Source of the DNA: Lotus japonicus | Lineage: Eukaryota; Streptophyta; Magnoliopsida; Fabales; Fabaceae | Direction: 5' to 3' | NCBI RefSeq assembly: GCF_012489685.1 | Contig: NC_080041.1 | Location: forward strand, 28,509,780-28,573,779 | DNA length: 64,000 nt | In this document: piece after piece, positions 53,101-64,000 of the stretch | Position numbering within the stretch: the stretch's first letter is position 1 | Layout: each line of letters begins with the position of its first letter | The notes under the pieces: generated by a model | The model's input: the letters and a program-made list of their open reading frames with translations, nothing else | Database searches by the model: none | What the model was told of the DNA's origin: nothing | Made by a program: the position numbers and the translations under genes

Positions 53101-56100
53101 TGTAACACCCCGATTTCGGTGGCGTCACTTTAGTAACCAAAAGAAACTTAAAGCGGAAAAACATGGATTATTTTTTTTTTCGTCGATAGTACCATCGAAG
53201 ACTGAAAGAAAATAAAACTCTACAACAAAAGCTAACAGAACTAATGTACATAATATAAACACAGCCCCCGCTGTAAGTAGTAAACCACGTCACGAGTAAA
53301 CCTCCAGTGACGGGAAGTAAGAAAAGGTAACGCCCGTAGGCAAAAGTACAAACCAAAAGAAAGGTCAAGTGTCCGCAACACTATCCCTCAAAAATGAGAA
53401 TAAGGCATCCCAGATGGCCTAAAACAAGACCTCCTAGTCCAACCGACTCTCTGTAATTCCAGTAGAGGAACCACACAAAAAGCTATAGGCGGGAAACTAC
53501 CCTGTTCCCAAAAGAAAACATAACGGTCCGAGCTAAGACTCTACTCCTACACTAATCCTATCTCGAGGAGCTCACACCAGCACTAAAACCTACATGCTAG
53601 CATGATCGTCGTCCGAATCTGAATCCAGAACGACCTAGTCTATGTACACCATCCGTCCTCCTCTCGCAACCGCGACGCGCTCCTATTCCAGCGTCTCAAC
53701 CCTAGTTCCCCCCCCCTCGAAGGGTGAACCGTCGTGAACCAGCCCGCCAAAGACATCTGACAAAGGGCGTAGTCCGCCAAAGCACACACAGAAGACGCGA
53801 GGGTCAACTCCAAAGAATTATGTAAATAATACCACCAATAGATATAGATAAGAGAATAGCCACTTAGGCTTATAGCTAGGGATAACATCCTAGGGTTGTA
53901 TATTTCACAATGAATATAAACGCAGTAATAACAGATAGCATGCATCAAATAGGATTTAACAATTATCAATCACACTCAACAACTAAATCAGTATGCATGT
54001 TGCATGAAATGCAAATGACGGTTAACCCAGTTAACCAAATGCATTCCGGAAACGGATGGACATCAACGGATCAATCCTAGCACCAGCGACGGTGGGACCA
54101 TTTCCGCCCGCGTGCCTCTTACACCACACAAAGGTAGCCAGATCTGCTACTAAGAGTCGTCTACAAACGCTCTATCGCGGAAATCCGGGTCTTATGACCA
54201 TTTTGGAATCCACCGAGGTCCGGTATCACGCCGTGTATTAACCTCCTATGTATGCATGAGTGCAATGTGATTAGCCAAACAACGTCTCCGACCTCACTCG
54301 ACACGTCGCCACGGGTTCTAGCTAAATTAATGTCTCTAAAAACTTACCCTAAGGTAACAGTCGATTCTGCGACAAAATACAATAATCATAAAATGAGTGC
54401 AAACACTCACGATAACTCTTCGAGTCATCAATGCTCTCACGAAGTCTCACGCTTCAGTGGAGTCTCACACATTCACAAAGTCTCACGCTTCAGTGAAGTT
54501 TTATGCTTTCACGGGGTCTCACGCCCCAGTGAATTTACACACTTGCACGAAGTCTCACGCTTCAGTGAAGTTCCATGCTATTCACGAGGTCTCACGCCTC
54601 AGTGAAGATCCATGCTTTCCACAAGGTCTCACGCCTCAGTGGAGTATCCCGCATTCACAAGGTCTCACGCCTCAGTGAAGCTTCATGCTGTTCACGAGGT
54701 CTCACGCCTCAGTGAAGATCCATGCTTTCCACAAGGTCTCACGCCTCAGTGGAGTATCCCGCATTCACAAGGTCTCACGCCTCAGTGACGCTTCATGCTG
54801 TTCACGAGGTCTCACCCCTCAGTGAAGATCCATGCTTTCCACAAGGTCTCACGCCTCAGTGGAGTATCACGCATTCACAAGGTCTCACGCCTCAGTGAAG
54901 CTTCTCGGCTCATCCCTTGGATGGCTAAACAAACTGCTCAAAGAGCGAAGGAGTATCAACATACTCAGAAACCTACAATTCTCCCATAACTTGGATTCGA
55001 CGACAATTCTCCTTTTTCAAAACTAATATTCAATCCTAAGCTTGCATCCGAGATTGTTATCATTATTTAAAGGTTTAGAGGTTGTCTAATATCTTATGAA
55101 TTTTCCTTGTAAAAATAGTTTCCTTTTAGTCTTATCGTATTTCCTATAAGTTTTCAAAGATCCCATAATCCCAATGTAATCCCCAGAGAATGTCTCGATC
55201 CACTTAAAACACTAACAAGGCCCGAACTCCGTTCGTCCCGTCAAACTTTCCCAAACTCTTATAAAAATTCGGCATGAATTGCCCGTTATCCTCACTCTTC
55301 AGTATCACAGATATAAGTGGAATAACATAGTTAAATCAGCGTAATCCAATAAGCATAAACAGCATATTCCAACACATCCTAGATTAACCATTTAGCACAT
55401 AACATGTGAATCATTTAGCACACAATATCAAGGCATCATGAAATCAACAAGCTCTGCCGAAGCCTCAGAAATCATTTCAGACATTTAGCAATTAAGTGCA
55501 TAACACATAAATCAAGTCGAATTCGTCGACACCTAAAACATTATCTAGTAATTCAGAGAGTAGCCCTCACCTTAGGCAATTTCCAGGATTATCTTCGAAG
55601 GTTCCTTCACAATCCGCTCCTAGTTCTTAGGTAATTAGGTGGGTCGATTTTTCTTCGATCAAACTTGGTTCCTAGGTTATTATTAGTCGTAACTAAGGGT
55701 ATTCTAAACTCGGAAAAATTATCGGATCGAAAACTGTCGCAGGGGTATTTTGGTCATTATTTTTAGCTCAGAATTTCAAAACTGAAATCTCAAAATGCAA
55801 ATTGGATGGGGACGTCACCAACGACGTTTATGACAACTAATCCTACTAGCACTAAGCTAAGGCGATAGTTTTCAGCTCAAAGGTTGAGACTTTGCTTAAA
55901 AATGGGTATTTTAAGCAGAAATTGATTCCGGCGGAAATCCGGCGACATAACGGAAAAACTAATCCGACAGAAGTGCTCTTGGGCACGTAAGGAAGATGTT
56001 TAGAATCAAAAATGAAGTATTCAGGATAGTTTTGTAAAAACCTCAAAACTATGAGCACAGAAAGACATAGAGAAAAGCTATGGAAAAAGCGATCAGAGGT

Positions 56101-57302
56101 AAGGATTAGCGACTATACCTCGAAACCTTGAAGTAGCAACTGTCGGATCAACGATCAAGCAAGAAATCAAGAAAATCTTCTTCTCCTCCTCTCCTCTTGG
56201 CCGCGTGTTGTGTGTGTGTGTTTGTGAGGTTTTGTCTCAAGCTTCAACATATATATATAGGGAATGAAATGGAAGATATTTAGCAAGGATCGGATAAGTA
56301 TGAATAGATATTTATCAAGATTTGATAGGTATGAATAGATATTTATCAAGATTGGATGAGTATGAACAGATATTTTGAGAAGATATTTTGTAAACCGGTA
56401 CAGATTTGTTTAGATATCGGAGGATTTTGCTCATAGAGTTAAGATAAAAATATGAGAGTGATTTCCGATTCTTCCTACTGATTCCAACGTATTTTAGACA
56501 CGATATTCTCCCCGCTGAATCTTCTAATTCTTCAAAGAAATATCGGTATGATTTTTGGTTTTCGAGGCTTGTTTTTAATGCTATATATAGAGGTTGGCAA
56601 AACGCGGGAAAACGAAAGTTTCGCGATTCCGATTTTTCCGGCTTCATTCTCCATGAATTCTAAGATAGGTTTTGGCGACATAATACCAAAACTCAACAGA
56701 GGTCTCCTTGTATTTTAAGTGACTAATGCAAAGTCGGTGTAAAAACTATTTTACCCGATAAGTTACTTTTTGCATCGTATGTCGGAATAGAAAACTTCCT
56801 TCTAAAGAAAGATTGAAAACATCAAGAGAAATGGGTGTACGCGTGTGGAATCTTCATTTGAAGCTCCGAATAGAAAAAGTCTTCATCGTCGGTTGATTCT
56901 AGGGTTTTGAAATACCAGGGTTTCAGTTTCGGCAAACTTCCGATGATTGGAATCGGACGTTCGTAGATTCTAGAGTTTCGCCTCGAAACGATTGTGATAT
57001 ATGGAAAAAGAGAAGTTCTAACATTTCTCTGAAGATTTTTGGACTAAATTCCTACAGTGTTCCAAGGGTGGAACACAGTTTGATTTCCTAAGGTTCTTGT
57101 CCTAGGTTTTAAAACGAATATTAGTCGTGCTATAACTTAAATCGACTTCGATACAATCCTTTGACTTTTCCTGAACTTTCTCCTTCATAAATTTATTCCA
57201 TTCGATAAACTCTTGTTCAGGTTTTCCGTTCACGATACGTCAAACCTAATCGTAAATGGAAATCTCTTCCACTTATTCTAAGCTTAAAACTTGGGTCTTA
57301 CA
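53101..57302. mobile_element. Unit F: second giant solo-LTR-like element
   Basis: A 4202-bp unit TGTAACACCCCGATTTCG...GGGTCTTACA is flanked by ATTGT (53096-53100 and 57303-57307). It is homologous to unit E at both ends and in blocks such as AGTAACCAAAAG, ATGTGATTAGCCAAACAACG and GTTTCGCGATTCCGATTTTT. It has no gag or pol. A minus-strand fragment of the unit E ORF is kept near 53750. Confidence 0.75.
54430..54905. repeat. Minisatellite with higher-order structure in unit F
   Basis: About 13 units of roughly 35-37 bp share the core GGTCTCACGCCTCAGTG. Three unit types (…AAGATCCATGCTTTCCACA, …GAGTATCCCGCATTCACA, …AAGCTTCATGCTGTTCACG) repeat in the same order at least three times, giving a higher-order period of about 109 bp. 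Confidence 0.92.
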
Positions 57303-57478
57303 ATTGTAGCCTCAGACTCACATCATATCTTAACTTAATGCATATGTGATTTTGTAAAATAAAACACAACTTATGTTATCATATTGCGGGAAACCCGTTT
57401 TTATATCATTTTGCTTGCAAAACATTGCACCTTGTTGTTCAAATGTTATTGAATTATAAACAAATCAAGAGATAGAAC

Positions 57479-57545
57479 CAGGGCCGTGTACAGACATTTT
57501 GGGGCCTTAAGCGAAATTGTTAAAGGGCCTTTTTTAATTTTTCGT
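57479..57545. mobile_element. Terminal fragment of a hAT-like transposon
   Basis: CAGGGCCGTGTACAGACATT, then GGGGCCTTAAGCGAAA and AAAGGGCC, resembles the end common to many plant hAT elements (CAGGGCCG...GGCC..AGGCGAAA). The other end is not found. The AT-rich DNA to 57750 may belong to it. The interior was probably disrupted by later insertions. Confidence 0.4.
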
Positions 57546-57750
57546 GTTTTCTTCAATTTTTCATAACCAGATTCATACTTTCTATTTGACATTTTCTTAT
57601 GTAAATAATCAAAATAAAAAAAATTAACAAAATATTAAAGAAATCTAAATAAATTAAACAGACTAAACTCTAAAATAAATATAGAAAAGGATGATGATGA
57701 ACAGAACGATAGAACCTGAAATTGAAAACAGACATAATTTTTGTTGTTTA

Positions 57751-58622
57751 TGTAATAACGGTTCTCGCACAGGACAGATGTGGAACGCGATGTTGGGACA
57801 ACCGGTTCGACAATTGACTAACAGTAACAAAACCAGCAAAATAAAAAAGAAGAACACAAAGGATTGGTAACTCAGTTCAGTGAAAAACTTTCACCTACGT
57901 CTGGAAGGTTCGCACCCAACAAAAGGAAATTCACTATCTGAAGATTCAGGAATTACAGACACTCATGAACACCACAGTTCACAGTTCACTTCCTAATCTA
58001 CCCAGTGTATTTCTACTTAGTATCTCAACCTAAGTATGAGAGCCCCTCTCCCTTTCTCTGAATCACTGCCACAGTGATTGGTAACAAACAATCAACAACC
58101 AGAGTTTGTAGAATCAAAGAACACGGAACACAACTTTGCTTTATAGAATCAGGGAGCAAAGTTTATTCACAAGAAATAAGGACAAAGAACAATGAACAAC
58201 CCTAAAACACTTGATCTCTCTCTATTATCTTCGGTGGTCTTCAAGCTTTAGGTCTTTGTCCTTTTATAAACTTCAGCAGCAGTGGCTTGGGCACTAGGGT
58301 TTTCTTGGGCTGAAGTAACAAATTGCAGCAACAAATCAAAACTGAATCTCCAAGATATTGTTGCAAAATTCAAACGTAAAGATAGAAACCAATCTTTTAA
58401 TAAAGATTGTTTCAACAAATAACAACCCACAATTAAAATCATTCTGGTACAGCTACTTGAACCTCAAGTAACTTTAAAAAACATATCTTCATAAGATCTT
58501 CAAGGGCCCACATCACGTTCCAAGCAAAGGACTCATGTCCTAGCTTCACGAAATCAGATGTCAAGGCATCTGCTTCGACATCAGGTTGTTTTTGACAAAA
58601 TGCAGACAACAATGTAACAACA
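57751..58622 (-). repeat. LTR of the second Sirevirus-like Copia family
   Basis: This 872-bp unit (TGTAATAACGG...TGTAACAACA) matches the solo LTR at 19484-20360 in block order and length. On its right side lies a polypurine tract, so it is the 3' LTR of a minus-strand element. The left tip was set by alignment to the solo LTR. Confidence 0.72.
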
Positions 58623-58985
58623 ATCTCCCCCTCCCCCTTTGTCAAATTTTGTCTAAACATAGAGAACCAAAGCTCCCCCTTAGCAGCAGACTCCCCCTCA
58701 AATGATGCATCCATACCAACAATCTCCCCCTTTGCCAAAAGACATAGTTGGAACAAAGAACATAGCAGCAGAACATACTAACTATCCAACAAGTGTAAAC
58801 CAGTAGTAACTTGAACAGTAGCAGCTTGGAGTACTACACAACCAGTTACTTTCCTTGTCTTGAAAGAAAGCTACCAAATAGAAAGTTCCCAAGTAGAAAA
58901 CATAGTCTTCACAGCAATAAAAACAACCCAGATTCTTCACCAAACTACACCCACATAGTCTTCACAAATTCGTGACACAGATTTT
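58623..58985 (-). other. Polypurine tract and short 3' internal remnant of the second family
   Basis: On the minus strand GGGGGAGAT tracts lie at 58623-58640 and near 58730, with further GGGGGAG tracts near 58675 and 58692. The sequence then runs without ORFs until LINE sequence starts near 58990, so most of this element is missing. Confidence 0.6.
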
Positions 58986-58989
58986 GCTA

Positions 58990-60470
58990 ATACAGCGTTT
59001 GGTGTTTAATGCACAAACCCAACAAGCTGTGGGTGCGTGTGTTACCACATAAATACTTGTCAAATTCTTCTGTTTTGCAGGTCCAAGCAAAACCCCAGGA
59101 CTCTCCAGTTTCGAAAGGGTTGTTAAATGCCCGTGATCGTCTACATACCGGTTTTGTTTTTAGACTGAGTATTGGTGAGACATCTCTATGGCATGATGAT
59201 TGGAGTGGCATGGGGAATATTGCTCCCACTATCCCTTACGTGGATATCCATGATGTTGAAAGAAAGCTGTGTGATCTCGTGGTTAACAACGCTTGGAATT
59301 TGCAGGTGCTGTACACCAGACTTCCCGTGAACGTGCTACACCGGCTGCAGAAAATTAAGCCATCAACTGTTCCAAACCGTCATGATGTGTGGACTTGGGA
59401 GACAAATACTATGGGGATTTATACTGTGCGGGATGCTTATAGGTGGCTTCAGGACCAACATAATTATTTACCAGTGGTTGATGACTGGAACTGGATCTGG
59501 AAACTAAAAGTTCTAGAGAAAATTATAACTTTGTGTGGTTGACACTGCAGAACTCAATTCAAGTCAATTCCCATCGTTTTAGGTGCAAGATGGCGGTCGT
59601 CCCCTTCTTGCCCGCATTGTTCAGCGCATGAGGAAGATGTTTTACACTGCCTCAGAAACTGTCGTCACTCGCAAGAACTTTGGCTCAAGTTTGGAGCATT
59701 CACGTGGCCAAACTTCACTGTTGGAGACCACTCTTCCTGGATTCGTAGCCAAGCTAGAAGCAGCAATGGAATAAAATTTATTATGGGACTTTGGGGTGTG
59801 TTGAAGTGGAGGCACAACATGATTTTTGAGGATTCACCTTGGTCATTGGAAGAGGCGTGGCGATGGGTGTGTCATGAGCATGATGAAATTGTTGCCGTGT
59901 TGGGTGAGGGTGCGGGTTCCATGGACTGTTGGTTAGGTAGCCGGTGGCAGCCCCCGTTGGCGGGGTCGATAAAATTGAATGTTGATGGGAGCTATCAAGC
60001 TGTTGATGAGTGCAGCGAAGCGGGTGGTTTAGCGCGGGATTCTCAGGGCAACTGACTGTTTGGTTTTCTGGCTCATCGTCGTGGAGGAAATGCCTTGATG
60101 GCAGAGGCGCAAGCGCTGTTGCAGGGCCTGGAGCTGGTTTGGGCTCGAGGATACAGGGACGTTGTAGTCGAGGTGGACTGTGCTGAACTGATACAAAGCT
60201 TAGATGATGAGGACCGCAGGAGTTTCCTCCCTATCCTGAGTGATATCAGGCACATGAAGGTCATAGGTTGGCGTATCTCATTGGAGCGAGTTAGAAGGGA
60301 GTGTAATGCCCAGGCGGACTACCTGGCTAAATTGGGTGCGCGCTCACCGGGTGTCGATTATAGCTTCTTGGATAAGCCTCCGTTGGAAGTAGAGACTCTT
60401 TTCATGAGAGATTCTTTGCTTGCCTGTTAGGTGTTATTTTCTTGTTTGTTTTTAGATGTAACAAAAAAAA
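58990..60470 (+). pseudogene. 5'-truncated LINE: zf-RVT and RNase H region
   Basis: It begins in the region after RT (KLWVRVLPHKYL; GETSLWHDDWSGMG; VWTWETNTMGIYTVRDAY). The zinc-knuckle zf-RVT region follows near 59609 (CPHCSAHEEDVLHCLRNC) after two compensating frameshifts around 59520-59608. The RNase H domain is at about 59960-60400, with LNVDGSY, AEAQALLQGLEL, VEVDCAELIQSL and NAQADYLAKLGA; the acidic active-site residues are kept, but a TGA occurs at 60053-60055. The stop is at 60430, followed by a short A tail at about 60461-60470. The endonuclease and RT parts are missing. Confidence 0.82.
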
Positions 60471-60474
60471 AACA

Positions 60475-61180
60475 TCAGTACGAAGGTGAAGAACATTTTA
60501 CATGTATATTGAAGAAAATATTACATATATATATATAAATAAAGTAAGTTATTAATTTTTGTAATTAACAAAATAAAAGGCTATCAAGAACGAATTAATA
60601 AATAGTCTTACTAATTAAATTTAGATATTTTACAATTATTAGACAATGTAATTAATAATATAAATTTATCGATCAGTAATTAATATTTTCATTTATAGGA
60701 AGGTCAAGAAAATTTTACCCATACATAACTGAAAATATTGTTTAATCATTTTATAATAACATAAAAGGTTATCAATAAATAATTTAAAGTCTCATTAATG
60801 AAAATATAATTTATTATATAAATTTATTAATAGTAATTAGTGATCTCTTTAATGGAATTGAGATATTATACAATTAATAATTAATATAATTAATAATTGA
60901 AATTTATAAATAAGTAATTAATATTATCATTAGTACGAAGGTCAACAATTTTTTTAATATGTATTTCAGAAAACTTTACAAAAACATAATAAAAATAAAA
61001 TTCAATTATTGTAATTAATAAAATAAAATTTTATCAATAACTAATTAATAGTCTTTTTAATGAAATTGAGATATTTTACAAATACTAGTTACTATAATTA
61101 AGAATATAAATTTATCATTAGTAATTATTTGTCCATTAATGAAATTGAGATATTTTACAATTACTAGTAAACATATTAGG
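60475..61180. repeat. AT-rich degenerate tandem repeats, period about 220-235 bp
   Basis: A marker GTACGAAGGTGAAGAACATT recurs as variants at about 60478, 60698 and 60934. Each is followed by AAATAAAAGGCTATCAA-like and TTGAGATATTTTACAATTA-like blocks. A fourth partial unit runs to about 61175. No gene is seen. The stretch to 61378 is AT-rich with a short TA microsatellite (61285-61305). Confidence 0.65.
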
Positions 61181-61378
61181 GTCATTTACCATACACAACA
61201 AAATACTTGTGTATGGTCCATAAAGTTTATCAAGAATATGATGGTCAATAAAGTTTATCAACAAGTAATTAGAATTATCATCATATATATGTATATATAT
61301 ATATACACATTTAAAAAATTTACTTAAAATTAAAGTTTTTATATTTTGAAATTAAAATATTATATGTGGTGAATGCAG

Positions 61379-61386
61379 TATAAAAA
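61379..61386 (+). promoter_or_regulatory. TATA box of the neprosin-family gene
   Basis: TATAAAAA lies 67 bp upstream of the chosen ATG at 61446, a usual distance for a plant core promoter. Confidence 0.55.
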
Positions 61387-61445
61387 GGAGCTGAGACACA
61401 AAAATATATTATCAAGTAATTTTGTTTGACAAGTTATATGTGCAA

Positions 61446-63790
61446 ATGACTAATATGTTGTTTTTTATCTTCTCCTTGTGCTTGGTGGCTAGCAATACAA
61501 GCAACAGGGTTGACGGAATGCGACATACACTGAAAACAGATTTGGAGTTGGAAAGACAGTTAAAACTTATTAACAAGACTCCTATAAAGATTATTCATGT
61601 ATTTTATTTCTTTATGGAGGAGTTTTTTTTTTTTAATTCTCTCTCACTATATGTCTAATATTGTTTTTCTTGGATTTTGGTAACAACAGACAAAGTCTGG
61701 GCAGATTATTGATTGCATTGATATAAGGAATCAACCAGCCTTTGACCATCCTTTGCTGCAGAATCATAAGTTGCAGGTACGCTTATTTTGAATAATAGAA
61801 ACTATAGTTAATTCTTACTCATTTTTTCTACGTTGATTGCATTTACCCATCTAATGTTCTTTTGTTAACGGTAGAGAAAACCAAGCTTTAAGAGCATAAC
61901 GGGAAAAAATATTATCAATAATTCTATTTCCAAACCGGAATTTGGCCTTGGGAAGAATCATTGTCCCACAGGAACTATTCCAATTCGAAGGACTACAAAA
62001 GATGATCTAATTCGAGGTAAATCAGTGGTCGATTATCATGACATGAGACCAAGTTCTCTCGATGTTCATGTAAGTATTGTACAGCTTAACTTTGAATGTT
62101 TATTGGTTTATTTTAATTTTGGTGTATTTATGTGAATCTTTTAAAATTACAGCATGCGCAAGTAGTTCAAAAACCAATTTCTGGAATCAGTTATCATGGA
62201 GTTCGTGGAACTAATAGCATTTACAATCCGAGAGTTAACAAGAATCAATCAAGTTTGTCTCATATGTGGGTTCAAAATGGATCAGAAGATGATATGAATG
62301 CAATCTCCGTTGGGTGGCAAGTAAGTTTTAATATTTCCTACCTAATATATATATATATATATCCTAAAAAACCCAAAAAAAAAAACTATACCTCAAAAGT
62401 AATTGTATTTTCTTCTTTCGACTTTAAATTTATAATGAGTAACAAACAAACTTCATTATTCTTATTTGTGCCTTTGAAGTTGTTTCGCATATTACAAGGT
62501 AGAAAATAAAATTAAGAAGAAGTGAGTTGGGCAAGTTCATGCCACTTGTGCAAATGTGTCATTCATCAACACAACCCTGAATACTTAAAATTTAAAATAT
62601 ATGTTTTTTTAGTAGGGGGTCATGTCTTCTCCTAGTCCCAAATGATGTTTCGCCTGGGTATATTTGACTTATTAATTAACGTCAACATAACTTATTGATT
62701 AATATCAATTTAATGATATAGGAAATAATATCTAATTTATGCTATACATTAATTTAATGGCATCAGGTGTCTCCATATCTCTACGGCGATGATCGAACTT
62801 ATCTTTTCACATTCTGGACGTCGGTACGATATGTTCTTAGTAAAATAATTTTTTAGACATTAGAGGTTAACTGAAAGAACACAATGTTTCATTACTTTGA
62901 AATTTGGCAGTCACACAACTCGAAGAAGACTGGATGCTACAATGTATTATGTCAGGGTTTCATTCAGATTGACAAAGAAGTCTACATCGGAGGAGTTATT
63001 GACAGAACATCTGTCTACGGTGGACCTCAGTTTGAGATGACGGTTTCTCTATCACAGGTCATGTAAATTCTATTAAATATTTAATTTTTTTTCTTTTGAG
63101 TAAATATTCATCAAAATTAAACTACTTATTCTAAGGTCACCGAATGATAGCTCAAGAGGTAAGAGCGGGGACATACGGGTTTGGAAAGGGAGATCCATGG
63201 ATCAATTCTTGGAGGGTGTAGTTTACCTTTCCAATGTACCAAGAAAAAACTACTTACTTTAAGGAAGATAAGAAAGACTATAAACATTTTTTACAAGATT
63301 TATATTGATTCAACTTCAAAATTATTCATTCTTAAATAACTAAAATGACAACTATATTGTGAGATGTGTGAAGGTTGGTGATGATAAATTCATAAAATAT
63401 GTTTTTTAATGTTTTCAGGACAACATAACAAAAAATTGGTGGGTGATTATCAACGATAAAAACATTGGATATTTTCCAGCAGTTTTATTCTCCAACTTGA
63501 ATTCAGCTTCTCTATTGGGATGGGGTGGAAAAACAACTACTCCACATGGAACTCCTAGTCCTCCAATGGGATCAGGACAATTTCCTGATGATAACTTTTC
63601 CCATGCATGTTATTTTAAGCATATTTCATATCAGGATGAATCTAGTGAACATTACACGCCAAGTGATTTTATGATACGTACATTCACAGACAAACCGAAT
63701 TGCTTTGGAGCTAAATATTATGGAGATCAAGAAGGGGAAGATAAACATTCTCTCATATTTGGTGGACCTGGTGGTGAATGTGGAAATTGA
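61446..63790 (+). CDS. Neprosin-family protein, seven exons, 392 aa
   Basis: Exons are 61446-61598, 61690-61776, 61875-62069, 62153-62320, 62767-62823, 62911-63057 and 63419-63790. All introns are GT-AG and phase 0. Residues 1-24 form a signal peptide ([20 protein letters not shown]). Residues about 30-85 are the activation-peptide type domain ([20 protein letters not shown]). Residues about 150-392 are the neprosin domain, with [19 protein letters not shown] (Cys229/Cys234), [16 protein letters not shown] and a C-terminal Cys pair. Family members are secreted; neprosin from Nepenthes is a glutamic prolyl endopeptidase with two catalytic Glu. Here the aligned positions appear to be Ser197 and Lys307, so activity is doubtful. 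The ATG at 61446 is the only start that gives a signal peptide. Confidence 0.87.
63131..63245 (+). mobile_element. Degenerate tRNA-derived SINE in intron 6 of the neprosin-family gene
   Basis: GATAGCTCAAGAGGTAAGAG (A-box-like), GGGGACATACGGGTTTGG and a worn B box (GGATCAATTCTTGG) follow the layout of the SINE at 30343-30480. It lies in the sense direction in the intron. Confidence 0.5.
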
Positions 63791-63824
63791 TTAATGTTTT
63801 TCGTATGTTTTAATTCATTTTCAA

Positions 63825-63830
63825 AATAAA
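63825..63830 (+). terminator. Polyadenylation signal of the neprosin-family gene
   Basis: AATAAA lies 35 bp after the stop, overlapped by a second AATAAA. After it, 63840-64000 shows no feature. Confidence 0.5.
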
Positions 63831-64000
63831 TAAAAATAACATTGATATACTGAAAAGAACTTTTTTCCTACGTTGATTCAAATGAATTTAAGTTTAGGGA
63901 TTATCGTGTGGGTTGATTAAAAAACCAATTCAATGACTCCTTAAACATGCAATTACTCCAGGAAGATAATTTGTTCCTCAATGGAGGTTCTGAAGATACT

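Noticed and set aside
54252..54989. Repetitive frames (TKSHASVKF type) in unit F
   Set aside because: They are translations of the minisatellite; several frames are open because of the repeat, with no sign of a real gene.

Overview
This window is plant nuclear DNA from a eudicot, most likely a legume; the legume call is inference from the retrotransposon types. It is dominated by transposable elements. The evidence is nested Ty1/copia Sirevirus (SIRE/Maximus-type) elements with tRNA-Met primer sites, Ty3/gypsy pieces, a CACTA transposon, a Cassandra TRIM carrying 5S-like sequence, a LINE and SINEs. One intron-containing host gene, of the neprosin family, lies at the right end. No bacterial-type features were seen.

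Positions 1-28705 are one nested stack on the minus strand. Sirevirus B (3' LTR cut by the window edge at 1-419, 5' LTR ending at 28705) is the oldest Sirevirus. Its env-like gene is split by the nearly complete Sirevirus A (4409-17715), whose own env-like gene is split by a solo LTR of the same family (8445-9661, perfect TSD GGGAG). B's pol is split by a solo LTR of a second family (19484-20360). B's 5' LTR is split by a 3.5 kb CACTA element (24733-28234, TSD TTG) that carries copied exons of host genes (AMP deaminase-like and ESF2/ABT1-like). B itself sits in the gag region of a Ty3/gypsy element (28741-30142).

The most interesting signal is a 130-codon coiled-coil ORF on the strand opposite to the retrotransposon genes, between the env-like gene and the 3' LTR. 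It is present at the same site in both A (6417-6809) and B (1206-1598). The two proteins have the same length, are about 75% identical and show no indels. Each ORF has its own conserved TATATAAAG box about 65 bp upstream and an AATAAA signal downstream. This looks like an antisense gene maintained by the element.

Positions 30143-41740 hold a SINE, decayed LTR pieces, a Copia remnant with a long foldback insertion, a chimeric truncated Sirevirus C (35078-39508) and a frameshifted RING-H2 gene remnant. Positions 41741-51345 are a decayed plus-strand Copia (D). Its RNase H is interrupted by an approximately 4 kb solo-LTR-like unit E (TSD CTGCT), which in turn carries a rearranged Cassandra with three direct LTRs or part-LTRs and one inverted LTR (TSD TGAAC). 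A related unit F lies at 53101-57302 (TSD ATTGT). Then come a hAT end, a second-family Sirevirus-like LTR, a truncated LINE and AT-rich tandem repeats.

The neprosin-family gene (61446-63790) reads as seven exons, all phase 0, giving 392 residues, with a TATA box and a polyadenylation signal. Both positions that align with the catalytic glutamates of neprosin appear to be substituted.
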